Assembly (NCBI GenBank): GCA_018398765.1
Contig: JAHBMJ010000443.1
Location: 160,273-224,272 of the forward strand
Direction of reading: 5' to 3'
Length of the DNA: 64,000 nt
DNA from: Chromera velia
Taxonomy: Eukaryota > Sar > Chromeraceae
How positions within the stretch are numbered: position 1 is the first letter of the stretch; each line of letters begins with the position of its first letter. The notes below the pieces were generated by a model. The model made no database searches. It saw nothing but the letters and a program-made list of their open reading frames with translations, and had not been told where the DNA came from. Below are positions 36,140 through 47,240 of this stretch, piece by piece. The translations under genes and the position numbers were made by a program.

Positions 36140-39100
36140 AACGCCAGGGGCAAAGGGAGATCGGAAAAAAAGAAATTGAACACAAAGTGGGAGGGAAGTG
36201 CAAGAAGAGCATGGGACCCTGCTGCGTTTCTACAGTGTCAGGAAGACATTCCAATCTTTGAAGGTCCCCTGCTTCACAGATAGAAATTGCCTGCAAAAGC
36301 CAAATTCTGTAAATAGCGATGCCTTTCGAGGGGTTCCCGCTTCCTTTCGGACCATTATAAAATGCAGCTGGATGTCCTGTCTGGCTGCAGGATCTCGACT
36401 GTCTCGCGCACGATTCAGGACCGCTTCTTTTCTGTCTTGCAAGACACCGAGGCAGAAGAGAGGGAAGGGGAAGAAGGTCTGACAGGCGGAAGGGAGAGAG
36501 ACAGACTCACCGGCGGAAGGGGAGCAGGGAGCGCAGTCGACAGTGCACCCTTCAGGTCTCCCACTTCCGTCTCCCCGTCGCCACGGTCACCTTCGCCCTC
36601 TGCAAAGATTAGAGCAATGAAGAAACAGTGCGACGCAGCTACAGAGAGGGCGCATTGGTCGACGCTGGCAGAAATGCAGCAGGGAGACGACGAGGGAGGA
36701 TCCCCCAGGGTCGGTCTGCAGGTGTATGCATGTATGCTGTACGGGAGACGGTTAGCACACAGCAGGATCGCATGAAAAGAATTTCGGATGTTTGTGCCAC
36801 ACCGGTGCCTACAGAGAGTGGTCCTCTTCCTTCCTTAGACAGAGACTGGATATATGTCAACCTTCAAAGTGTATAAGAAGTGTCTCCTTCTTGACCTAGC
36901 TTTTTCTTTTTCTTTGCAGGGAGGTCCTCGACAGACCAATGTGTGTGTTCCGCTGACGGCTGGGGACGCATCCCGGCTGATTCTTCCCCCCTCACGGACC
37001 CGCACCTTTCCTGTGGGTCCTCAAGGATCGGGGGGTTTTGGGGGATTGGCAGAGGGGGAAACGGGCGGTGGTGTTTATTTGGGTGGGATGGGGGTGGGGG
37101 GAGAAAGGTGGGGAGCTCCCGGGGGGGGCACTGAGATTGTAGGGTCGGAACTTCCAACGCCAACCCGAATGCTGAGCCCTGCAAGGAGGTCGGAGGCCAC
37201 CGTGATTGTTCCCCCTGGGCTGGGCGTTGTGAGTGGCCTCCCTTCACTTCAAGAGAGACAATGGTCCGTACAAACAGCCTGATCGAGTTGTTGGATGACT
37301 GAATGACTGTCTGGATTTCTTTGTTGGCCAGCGTATCTCCCTCGAGCAATTTGTATTCTGACTGTGTGGGCCCCGTTCTGTCTCTGGATCTTTTTCTTCA
37401 ATTCTCTTTTGGCTGTCTGTCTGTTTTTCTTGAGAGCTTTATACAGTGCCCCAAACTGATTTGCTTGGAAAAAGGGGCACTGGTGGTACTGAATAATGAA
37501 ACTTTTCTCCTGATGCGTGATGGTCCTGTCTGATCAGGGGGCGGTTGGAAGAGCGGCTCCGATCTGTTGAGCATCTTTTGCTGTGTTCTCTGGGGAAGGC
37601 GGAGACGGGAGGGGAAGTGATTGGGGGATTGGGGGGGGGAGGGGAGGTGCTTAGAGGTCGGGTGGAGGAAGGGTCTAGGTCTCCTGTATCTAGTAAAAGA
37701 GAGCGAGAGGAGGCGGGAACGAGGGGGGGGGCAAGTGAGAGAGATCCCAGCGGTGCGGCAGTGTCGGCGCGGTCCGGTGGGTTAGAGCGTGCAGATGCCG
37801 CCCTGTCTGCCGTTGGGCTTGCTCAACAGGTCCTCAAGGACAGCAGAGACAGGGTGACGGCACTGCACTGCCATGCTGCCGCCACTGCCAGCAAGACGAT
37901 GCCCTCTGTACAGAGATTTGGGGATGAGGTGGTGGAACTTCGGAGGGAAATTTTGGAGTTGAGGTTGGTGCGTCTTTCTTTTTTTTGGTTCTTTCTTGAA
38001 CGGTTTTGAACGTTGGTCTTGTGACAGGCTAGTCAGGGAGTCATGGAGAGATTGGTCAAATACTGATTTTTGGTTCCGTGTGTGTAGATCCCTGCGGCAT
38101 GGAAGGTTGCGGAACGGTGTGCTTATTTCTGTGTGTACAAAACAAGGAAGAAGTCTTTGAGATAGACAGAAAAGAGGAGGTCTACTCTTCTTCATACGAT
38201 GCTCAATTTGTGAGTGTGGCTGTCGACCCTTCTGGGAATGGAAGGAGGGCCGTCCGCCTCCCGTTGGGTTGCTCCACATGCTTGCGTGCATGCGTGGCTG
38301 TGTGCGTTTCTTTATGCGATATATTTGTGGGGAAGTAGCGATGGATCTCCTTTTACCCAGAAGTCAATTTTCTGAATGATCAGATGACTGCATGACTTAG
38401 TAAGTTTTTGGCTCTTTGTGTGCATGCCTTCATTCATACAGGTGTCTGATGGGAAGTTTTGGCTTTTTGTGTGCATGCCTTCATTCATACAGGTGTCTGA
38501 TGGGAAGTTTTGGCTTTTTGTGTGCATGCCTTCATTCATACAGGTGTCTGATGCGAAGTTTTGGCTCTTTGTGTGCATGCCTTCATTCATACAGGTGTCT
38601 GATGGGAAGTTTTGGCTTTTCGTGTGCATGCCTTCATTCATACAGGTGTCTGATGGGAAGTTTTGGCTCTTTGTGTGCATGCCTTCATTCATTCAGGTGT
38701 CTGATGGGAAGTTTTTGGCTCTTTGTGTGCATGCCTTCATTCATTCAGGTGTCTGATGGGAAGTTTTTGGCTTTTTGTGTGCATGCCTTCACTCATTCAG
38801 GTGTCTGATGGGAGAGGCTGTGGACTTGCTTGTGCCCATCAGGGAGAGGGAAAGGCTCCGAGAAACACAGGGAGGGGCCAACGCTCTGGCCAGCATTCTG
38901 GGAACAACAGGATCTGTGGGGGACAGGGCTCAGGTGTGTCAGTCTGCGTGCCAGTCTTTGGTTGTGTTGACTGTCTGTTATGCTTTTGAGGGATGGCCCA
39001 CGCTGATTCGAGAAAGATGAAACTTCTGATTCACGTTTTCTCTTGTTTTTTTCCTCCTTTGTGCAGGAGCTCTTGCAAGAGCTGATAAGAATAGGCGGAG

Positions 39101-41111
39101 GTGTCGGTGCAGGAGAGCACATCCGTGGCGACGTTTCGGTCAGCCTGGGGATGAGTGAAGTGAGTGTGTGTACCCAAGCTCAATCTGTCTTTCAACTCTT
39201 ATTGCAGTCGGTTGGTTCATTAGATACAGGCCTGATTTGTTCCTGCCGGTGTCCTTCTACAAGATTGGAAGGCGCAGATATGGGATTTAATAGAGAGACT
39301 TCAGCATATGCATCTGGAGGGAACGAAAAGAAGTAAACTTGTTTGGACATCTCATCTCTGTTCCCCCGCCTTGACCTTCTTTCCCCGTCTCCCCAATTTA
39401 TCTCTTCTTGTGCTTGCAGCCAACGGAAGCTGGTGACCTCTCTCCACCCCCCCCTCCTCCACTGACGGGGACCGACCCTCCACCCCCTCCTATAGCCCCC
39501 GGTCGGCACACGAGTAGGAGCGGCCCAACAACCCAGAGGTCCGACAAAAACCGTCAATCCTCAAGGGACCACCAGCCACTTTCTCAGAACCCCCCTCCCC
39601 CGTCCCCCCCAAATCCCAACACCCTCAAGAGAGCCTCTTCTACTTCCTCTTCAAGTCTAGAGGACACATCCAATTTATTTGGCAACAGAGTCCCCCCACC
39701 CACACCCCCTCAACCCACGCTGCCACCAGCAGGAGAGACAGGGGGTGGGGTCAATCTCTCAGACCTGCGCAATGCATTTCTGTCATTTGTTCCAGGACAA
39801 GCGCAGCCGATCCCAGCTACTTCGTCCGAAGAGGAGACGGACGGGAGCCCCTCTTCCTTTGCCGCCTCCCCTCCTCCACCGCCTCCACCCGCAATGGTTC
39901 AACCAAAAGAAAAACCTGACAATCCCTCAATGGCCGCCTCTTTTGTCAACTCTTTCTTTGGCGGTGCCCAACAAGAGGAATCCAGTGGGTCTGCCAGCGA
40001 CGAGCGTAGCCCCACAGCAGCAGCAGCTCCCCCGCCCCCTCCAAATCTCGGTGTCCCTCAATCAAAACATCCCAATGGCACAGGTCCCATTTCTTCTCCC
40101 TCACCATCCCCCATATCCCCTACACCGATGGAGGTGTTCAGCAACCTCTCACAATCAGGTTCCTCGTCTCACAGTAAGACCAGCGGAACGTCTCCGAGTG
40201 ATGATGCGCAGAAGAACCCTGCGCCCTTCATCCGACCTCTTCGAAAGCAGAAGGGAGACGGCAAACACGACGGTGGAGGACAGGCACACGAAGAAGCAGA
40301 AGAGAAACCACAAAGCGTCCCTGCGCCCACCCCTGCCACAGAAGAGGAACACTTCTCTTCCTCAGACGGTGCGGCTGCCCCCCCTCCCGCGGTTCCCCCA
40401 CCGGCAGAGCCCTCAAGCTCACGGCCTCCCTCTGCAGGCTCACGCCTAGGCATCGCATCGGCAGTCTTTTCCCTCTTCGGAGGCGGAGGGACAGACGCAG
40501 ACGGGAATGCCGCAAATGAACAACAAAAAGAAGAAGAGGAAGAGGAGTCTGGCAGCTCCAGTTCGGGAGATAACTCTCCACCACCGCCCCCCCCACCGCC
40601 TACAGGTGGAGGCGCGATGACTTCAAGTGCGCCTCCCTTGACCGTGACCCCCCCTCCAGTACATGCAACCCCCGTGGCAGGGGCAGACGGGCCACTGCCT
40701 CCTTCTCAAACCGTCCCATCGGGAGACGGCCAGGCGCCTCCTCCTGCGACTGAGGGTGGAGGGGGGATGACGTCGGGTTTTCTGCGTTTATTCCAGTTGG
40801 ACAACTCAATTGCAAGCGGGTCTGAGGCGGGGGGTGAAAATTCAAATTCTCCGGACGTTTCTCCGGTATCCGGTGCAGGCTCGCCCCCCCCTCCACCTCC
40901 TGCACCCACCAGTGGTCAGAATGGGGGGGGTGGGGGGGCATTTAGCATTTTGAGCGGGGGGGGAGGGGGCCCCGGTGTGGTGGAAAGCGACTCTGACGAG
41001 GGTGTGGAAGGCTCTGACGCGTCCGGCTCGGAAGCACCAGGCCCCCCTCAACCCCCGTCAGGGGCCACAAATGCAGCCGCAGCAGGAGGCAGCAGGTGTC
41101 AGACGCAGTAG
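34693..41111 (+). CDS. Large multi-exon coiled-coil / proline-rich protein of unknown function (5' end not defined)
   Basis: Supported exons: 34693-35171, 35321-35412, 36391 (or 36419)-36721, 36920-37263, 37538-37963, 38801-38933, 39067-39159 and 39420-41111. Phases agree for 35171/35321, 36721/36920, 37263/37538, 37963/38801, 38933/39067 and 39159/39420. Exon structure between 35412 and 36390 is not resolved, although an exon near 35606-35791 coding [19 protein letters not shown] is likely. The middle is coiled-coil-like ([34 protein letters not shown]). The last exon (564 codons with stop) is a disordered proline-rich tail with PPPPPP runs, acidic/Ser clusters and repeated short hydrophobic motifs. 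Poly-proline runs commonly bind profilin, SH3, WW or EVH1 domains, but no formin FH2 or other catalytic domain is present. I do not recognise the family. Confidence 0.62.
35807..36135. repeat. (GAGACA)n / (GA)n compound microsatellite
   Basis: About 330 bases of GAGACA, GGGACA and GA units begin about 15 bases after a GTGAGC donor in the proline-rich gene. Long open frames on both strands here are repeat artefacts. Confidence 0.92.
38430..38813 (+). repeat. 51-52-bp minisatellite of a splice acceptor, eight AG sites
   Basis: Each unit runs through TGCATGCCTTCATTCATACAG and then GTGTCTGATGGGAA. It therefore contains an acceptor and the first 13 bases of the following exon. AG positions are 38441, 38492, 38543, 38594, 38645, 38696, 38748 and 38800; the last precedes the real exon (38801). 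Periods are 51 (five times) then 52 (twice). Confidence 0.92.
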
Positions 41112-41292
41112 TGGACCATAGATTTTAGCATCAAATTCATACAATAGAATAAACTCTAGTTCAAAATTTAATACACTGATCCCTTTCAAGCTGTACATTT
41201 ATTTTTTTTTTCTTCTAGTTTTTCCTTGATTCAAGTTCTAGTTCAATTTGCTAGCTTGAATCTGGCTTGCCTCTCTCTCTCTCTCTCTGAGA

Positions 41293-41377
<85 letters not shown>

Positions 41378-41958
41378 GTACAGACAGAGACACACACATA
41401 CATACTATACACATACACGCATACACATGCATACACACATAGACACACATACAGCCTGTGACACAGGGGACTGTCAGGGGTGTGTCACACTATGTCACAC
41501 ACATATTTACACATACACACCTCTGCATGATTCAATTTGATGATTCTGATTCAATAAATTAATCTTATACTATAATATTGAAAAAAATCAAATTTTAAAA
41601 TACATGTTATATTTTTTTTGCACAAAACTTTAGTATTAAATCTATAGTATCAATACTACCAAATTTAAAAAAGACGATCAATTTTTATAATTACAATTTA
41701 ATGATAGCTTCAAATTATTGCTGTTATATATACTTCGGTACAATTTATATAAGCATGCAATGCTATTAACTATAAGAGTTACTACCTAACTTGAAATTGT
41801 AGCAGTTAACGATCAAATGTACAATTTACTTTACTGAGAACCTTAATTAGAACTAGCCTTAGAAATACTAAAGAAATACTGTCAATTGAACAAATACTTC
41901 TAGCAGACATAGCACACGGTGTCACGAGCTAGTCGGAGCTACAGCCTGGGCTACCGCC
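41112..41958. other. Intergenic: microsatellites and AT-rich DNA
   Basis: (CT)n, (CA)n and (GA)n at about 41270-41375 form a near-palindromic CT...CACA...GAGA block, so the arms could pair. It is followed by CA-rich sequence and about 350 bases of AT-rich DNA with no gene. AATAAA at about 41149 could serve in 3'-end formation of the proline-rich gene. Confidence 0.6.
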
Positions 41959-44631
41959 TTAATTCCGCGCAGGCAGTTTGCCTTGAAATCTGTTTCCTTT
42001 TCGTATGTTGTCTTCCGACCACATTGGTTGAAGATTCGAAAAATGGAGACGCGCAATTCGAGTCTTGCCGTCCGGCCTCTTCCCGTCAGGCCCCGGGTAT
42101 ATGATGGGAGTACTGTGGTCAACATGCCAGTGGGTCCCGTAATTCGCCCACGACATTCCGACGTTGCCGTGAAACCCGTCTCTCTCCAAGTGGGACTTCA
42201 GTTGTTCAAACGAACAACCGAGGTACTCATGGGAACGTCTTCGTTCAGCGGGCGGTTTCGCTTGCCGAATGGCCGAAGCGCACCTATATACCCACCTCCT
42301 GGCGGCCACCGTCAGCCGAAAGAGATGGTCCTGTCTGTACTTTGCTTTTGCTCGCTCCCTTCTCTCTGCAAAAACTGGATTATCCTTTTGGCATTCAGCA
42401 CAGTAGGTTCTCCTGCGACCATGCTGACAGATCGCCCCCCCTCCGCACTCTTTGCAAACTGACCGAACGCGCTTGTGTTCACATATCTGATTCCCGTTGC
42501 AATCCTTGCACACACCTCGACGGCGACCGTGCTCACATAATCCCTGCCCTCCACACTCCCTGCAGTAGCGCTTTTCGCGCCCGTGCTGACAAATACCTTT
42601 TCCGACACAGGCTCTGCGCCTTTGTCGGCCGTGCTCACAAATCTCGCTTCCACCACAGTCCCTGCAATACCTGCGATCGCGGCCATGTTCGCATATCCCC
42701 TTACCTCCGCATTCTTTGCAGCGATACTTTTGCCTCCCATGAGGACAGAGATCTCTTCGCTTTGGGGGCCGAGGCTCATAGGTAGGCCGTGAATCCTCCG
42801 AATCGATTGCATGAGGGAATCTCTCCACAGAGTAACTGAGTGAGTCACTCATTTTGACCCCCTCTTCTCGGACAACTGCAAACTCTGTGAAATTCTGTTC
42901 TACCGACTTGGTCTTCTGACATGTGTCCTCAGACAAGGAAACTCTGCATTCAATGACACAGGAACGGTGGTCCGCACTCTTGGGCTCAGAGAGCTCAGAG
43001 ACCGCAGATCCTCCAGCGGTAACGGTCACCAGAGGCTTTCCAGTTTCATGTTTAGGTTGGAGGGTGTATCTCCCCACCTGCCAAAAGGCAGTGCCAGTGC
43101 CTCTTGCACTGAGGCAGCGACGTTGGAACGAAGCTGCAAAATTGGAAAAAGATCGACGGCTAACGCCCCCACTGTGAAAACCTTGCAGAGGGGTCAAAAG
43201 TCGGTTGCATTTTTCTGGAGTGGGGGTTCGTGAGCCTTCAGGCAAAAATTGTATAGGTGGAAATGACGGTGACCTGCCAACGAATCGGTTTCCCTTCTGT
43301 AGGTTCTCTCTTGACCACATTGGTTGAAGATTCGAAAAATGGAGACGCGCAATTTGAGTCTTGCCGTCCGGCCTCTTCCCGTCAGGCCCCGGATACATGA
43401 TGGGGGTGATGTGATCGACATGCCAGTGGGTCCCGTAATTTGCCCACGACATTCCGACGTTGCCGTGAAACCCGTCTCTCTCCAAGTGGGACTTCAGTTG
43501 TTCAAACGAACAACCGAGGTACTCATGGGAGCGGCGGCGCTGAGATGGCGCTACGCCACTCCTGATGCCAGAGAGACACCTTGCCACAGACCCTCGGATG
43601 ATTTTCTTCAACCTATAGAGATAATCCTCTTTGTATCTTTGTCGCGCTCGTTCAATTTGTCTTTGTTTTCTTTCTACAAATAAAGGGTTATCCTGTTGGC
43701 ACTCGGAACAATTCGAGCGAAGGCGCCCGTGCTCGCAGATGTGCTTCCCTTTACAGTCGCGACATACAGAATGTCTCCAACCGTGTTCACAGATCTCTTT
43801 TCCATTGCAGTGCACGCACCTGTATTTGTCTCGACCGTGAACACAAATTGCGTTTCCCCCACACTCTTTACAAAAACTCCTCTGGCGGCCGTGCACACAA
43901 ATTCCTTTCCCACCGCAATCCCTGCAAAGACTTCTCTGACGGCCGTGTTCACAGATTCCTTTTCCACCACACTCCTTGCAATAGTACTGGAGCCGGCCAT
44001 GCTCACAGAATCTTCTCCCACCGCACTCCTTACAAAACTGCCGCTGGCGGCCGTGCTCACATATTCCTTTGCCCCCACACTCCTTGCACAGGTATTTCTG
44101 CGTCCCATGCGGACAGCGGGCTCTAGGCCTTCGGACGACGGGGTCTGGTGAAATTGGTTCAGTCTCGAGCGATGCTGCTATTTTCTTAGAAGGCGGATGC
44201 AGGGGATCGGAATTCACTTTGTTCTCAAGGACAAACCTGTCCCCCCCGTTGACTTTTTCTGTCGAGGACGCGCGACTCCTGCTTGCTACTCTTGTAAAGT
44301 CTGCAAGTGCTGCAAAGCAACCATGCTCAGAAGCTTGCTCGGCGGAGTCGTTCAATCGCGATGTTGTGGGTCGGGTAAAGGAGAAACAACGTCCATTCGT
44401 GAGAGGCAGGGTAGCAACGGGGAGACAGGAAGCAGACGGAATACGTGATGTCCACGAGCACAGAGAGCCCGTTGTTGCCGGAATCACACGAAAGAAAGAT
44501 GGTGTCCGGTCGATCTTATTGCCAATGTTGGATTGTATCCCCAACTTTTGCAAGCTCAGAGCTATTTTAGAGCGTCTCACGGTCTTGATGGCCCGAAAGT
44601 TCCGGCTCAACAATTGAACAACACCTTTCAT
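41959..44631 (-). CDS. Tandem-duplicated Cys/His zinc-repeat array plus HNH endonuclease-like protein
   Basis: A single exon of 890 codons has the layout N-leader, zinc array, HNH, zinc array, HNH. The first array (about residues 172-315) is eight 18-residue units with the pattern C-x2-H-G-x5-C-x2-C-x-G-x3, for example CEHGRQRQFCKECGGRRF. The second (about 627-750) has seven units, one of them defective (CEHGRQRRRACVGKGI, 16 residues). Each array is followed by a basic linker and an HNH/McrA-type block with HWHVDH and, about 30 residues on, FSNLQPMWS then N-x-x-KGNR. In HNH enzymes the His-Asp-His and Asn bind one metal and the scissile phosphate, so both blocks may be catalytic. The leader (about 1-90) is Arg/Ser-rich with almost no acidic residues, like a mitochondrial or plastid presequence. 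I infer a DNA nuclease with zinc-based nucleic-acid binding; the function is unknown. Confidence 0.8.
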   Translation of the reverse strand: MKGVVQLLSRNFRAIKTVRRSKIALSLQKLGIQSNIGNKIDRTPSFFRVIPATTGSLCSWTSRIPSASCLPVATLPLTNGRCFSFTRPTTSRLNDSAEQASEHGCFAALADFTRVASRSRASSTEKVNGGDRFVLENKVNSDPLHPPSKKIAASLETEPISPDPVVRRPRARCPHGTQKYLCKECGGKGICEHGRQRQFCKECGGRRFCEHGRLQYYCKECGGKGICEHGRQRSLCRDCGGKGICVHGRQRSFCKECGGNAICVHGRDKYRCVHCNGKEICEHGWRHSVCRDCKGKHICEHGRLRSNCSECQQDNPLFVERKQRQIERARQRYKEDYLYRLKKIIRGSVARCLSGIRSGVAPSQRRRSHEYLGCSFEQLKSHLERDGFHGNVGMSWANYGTHWHVDHITPIMYPGPDGKRPDGKTQIARLHFSNLQPMWSRENLQKGNRFVGRSPSFPPIQFLPEGSRTPTPEKCNRLLTPLQGFHSGGVSRRSFSNFAASFQRRCLSARGTGTAFWQVGRYTLQPKHETGKPLVTVTAGGSAVSELSEPKSADHRSCVIECRVSLSEDTCQKTKSVEQNFTEFAVVREEGVKMSDSLSYSVERFPHAIDSEDSRPTYEPRPPKRRDLCPHGRQKYRCKECGGKGICEHGRDRRYCRDCGGSEICEHGRQRRRACVGKGICQHGREKRYCRECGGQGLCEHGRRRGVCKDCNGNQICEHKRVRSVCKECGGGAICQHGRRRTYCAECQKDNPVFAERRERAKAKYRQDHLFRLTVAARRWVYRCASAIRQAKPPAERRRSHEYLGCSFEQLKSHLERDGFHGNVGMSWANYGTHWHVDHSTPIIYPGPDGKRPDGKTRIARLHFSNLQPMWSEDNIRKGNRFQGKLPARN

Positions 44632-45839
44632 TCTTGGTTCTCCTTTGCCAGAGGCATGAGCCTGAGTTCAGTCTACGGATTGCAGTATCATAGAAAAGAA
44701 TGAAGTCTGGGACTGGCATCGGAACATTGTCTATACCGAAGTGTCTGTGGAACTGCAGAGGCTGCGCATAGTCGTCGCAAATACTCACCAAAGACACATT
44801 ATTGAAGCGATGAAGCTTTTTGGAGACACCAACTCCTGCAAAGATGTTTCTTAGCCTCCATGTGGATGTTTCTGGGCACAATGAAGCTCAATCACTGAGC
44901 TGAATGCCCAGGGCGTTTGATGCGCTCACTGCATGGCAGTGCATTCTCAGCTAGCGGATAATATATAATCGACGTTGTGCTGCTTGCAACGCTTAATTGC
45001 AACACCTGAAATACGCGCGCATTGCAACACTTGCAACATGCTTGCACGCGCGCAAAACGTGTGGGGGCGGCCCGCGCGCGCGCGCCGCGGGCGCGCGATG
45101 CATGTGCGTTGGCCCAGCCGCGGACCGAATTTGCACATGCACGCGGCCGGTCTCCCGGGACTCTCCCCAAAACGCGTGGAGACGGCTTGAAGAATTAAAA
45201 ATTTGAACCCTGAAAAATTTTCAGGGATGCCGTGCCGTGGCCCCCGTCCATGGTATCTGTTAAGGCCCTTAGCCGCACCTATGGAAAGAAAAAAGTCGAA
45301 TTACCAATAAATCGGGTTACATTTGCCTTTCGGGACCCGCGCTTTCCAGCAATTGTACAGCATGTGCATGGCGAACATGCACCTTTTGTCTAACCTTGAT
45401 GTATCGGTACATATGTAAAAACACACATAGAGGGGAATTGTACGTAGATTCGATCATCTGTGTAGTTTTCAAGGAAGGCGATAAAGCACACCGTCTAAGT
45501 GAAGCTGTTCTGAATTGCTCCGTTGTTTGACTATGCTACCAAGCTCAGTGGTAAGTTAAGACATGCCGCCTTACAGAGTGAGGAGTAAGCCGCACCACGA
45601 CTGAGTGCGCTTGACAAAGAGGAAAAACAGTTAATTTGATCTGCAAGAACCTCTTTTTGCCCGTCTTCTTTCTCTCTACTTAGCCCTTCTTGTCGTTCTT
45701 CAGCACCTGGTTTCTCGACTTCCTTCTACCTCCACTTGAGGATTTGGGATGCAAAATGCTATCTATATATAGTGTGTATCACTGTGGATGCTATAGTATT
45801 CGCTTTGAAATGTTATGGAGAGGCTCACCGCGTATGGGT
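44632..45839. other. Intergenic, with a CG-rich island
   Basis: About 45005-45180 is strongly CG-rich and palindromic (CGCGCGCGCGCCGCGGGCGC, then GATGCATGTGCG), like the islands at 18225 and 33890, and may include the HNH gene's promoter. GGCCCCCGTCCATGG at about 45238 resembles an inverted GGGGGCCACGGCATG at about 52226, possibly a dispersed repeat remnant. No gene or RNA was recognised. Confidence 0.5.
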
Positions 45840-47240
45840 CCAGCGCTTGGTGAGTTCAAGAGGGAGAGATGTGAATAGAAGCCGTTTGGGTCTGTGGATA
45901 AAGCTAGGTAAGCAAGTGTGTGAACAGAAGCCGTTTGGGCGTATGGGTGAATGTTTAAACGTGCGGGTGCATGGAGAAAGAGGGGCATGGAAAGGAAGTG
46001 TATGCAGTAACAGAATCCGTTTAGGCCTGCAGGTGGATGAATGAAGAGAGACGGAGAGAGCGAGCGTGTTTATGAGTATATATGAGTGTGTGAACAGAAG
46101 CCGCTTGGGCCTGCGGATGAATGAAGAGAGATCAATTGTGTGTCATTGAAGAAAAGCCGCTTGGGCCGCTGGTTAGGCCTGTGGATGAATGAAGAGAGAT
46201 CGAGTGTGTGAACAGAAATATACAGAAGCCGCTTGGGCCTATAGATGAGTGAAGAGAGACAGGGAGAACGAGTGTGTGAACAGAAGCCGTTTGGACGTGT
46301 GGGTGAATGAAAGGAGACAAGGAGATACAAGGAGAGCGAGTGTGTAAATAGAAGCTGCTTGGGCATGTGGGTGAATGAAGGAAGACAAAGAGATACAAAG
46401 AGAGCGAATGTGTGAACAGAAGCCGCTTGGGCATGTGGGTGAATGAAGGGAGACCAGGAGATACAAGGAGAGCGAGTGTGTGAACAGAACCCGGTTGGGC
46501 ATGCGGGTGAAGAAAGAGGGACAAAGAGAACGAGTGTGTGAACAGAAGCTAGGAACAGGAGCCGTTTGGGCCCATGAATAAATAAAGAGGGATCAATTGT
46601 GTGTCATTGAACAAAAGCCGCTCGGGCCTATAGCTAGGCCTGTTGATGAATGAAGAGATATTAAGTACGTGAACAGAAGCCGCTTGGGCCTGCTGATGAA
46701 TTAAGAGAGACAGGGAGAGTGAGTGTGCGAACAGAAGCCGTTTGGGCATGTGCATGAATGAAAAGAGACAAGGAGATACCTAGGGAGATATAAGGAGAGC
46801 GAGTGTATGAACAGAAGCCGCTTGGGCCTCATGCAGTAAATTAATGAAGAATAATGAAGAGAGACATGGAGAGCAAGTGTGTAAACAGAAGCCGTTTGGG
46901 GCGTCACGACGGTGTAGGTGCATGAACACAGACAGAAAAACTTTAAGCGAGTGTGTGAACCGGTGTGAACACTGTCAGGCTAGGTGAATAGGAGCCGGTT
47001 AGGCGTGTGGGTGAATGAAGAGGGACAAGGACTCGCACAAGTATGTCAGCAGAAGATATTTGCATGGGCGTGTAGGTATCTGAATGAATAGAGACAGCCT
47101 GTCACTAAGAGAGAATGAAACTCAGTATGTAAACAGAACTTCAAGCCGCTAGGGCCTGTGGGTAAACAGAAATAAACGAAGAGAGACAGAGAGAGCGAGT
47201 GTGTGAACAAAAGCCGTTCGGGCGTGTGGATGTGAGAGTA
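45840..47240. repeat. Degenerate minisatellite, about 60-85-bp units
   Basis: Roughly twenty imperfect units share GTGTGTGAACAGAAGCCGYT followed by TGGGC and GTGAATGAAGAGAGAC. Unit length varies and some units are truncated. Open frames across it on the minus strand (peptides such as SFIHPHAQ) only mirror the repeat. Confidence 0.9.

Noticed and set aside
35592-36296. Open frames of more than 180 codons on both strands
   Set aside because: They are read from (GAGACA)n repeats with no unique sequence.
38430-38813. Regularly repeated 51-bp units resembling a CRISPR-like array
   Set aside because: The copies are contiguous, with no unique spacers, and the unit is a splice-acceptor segment in a eukaryotic gene.
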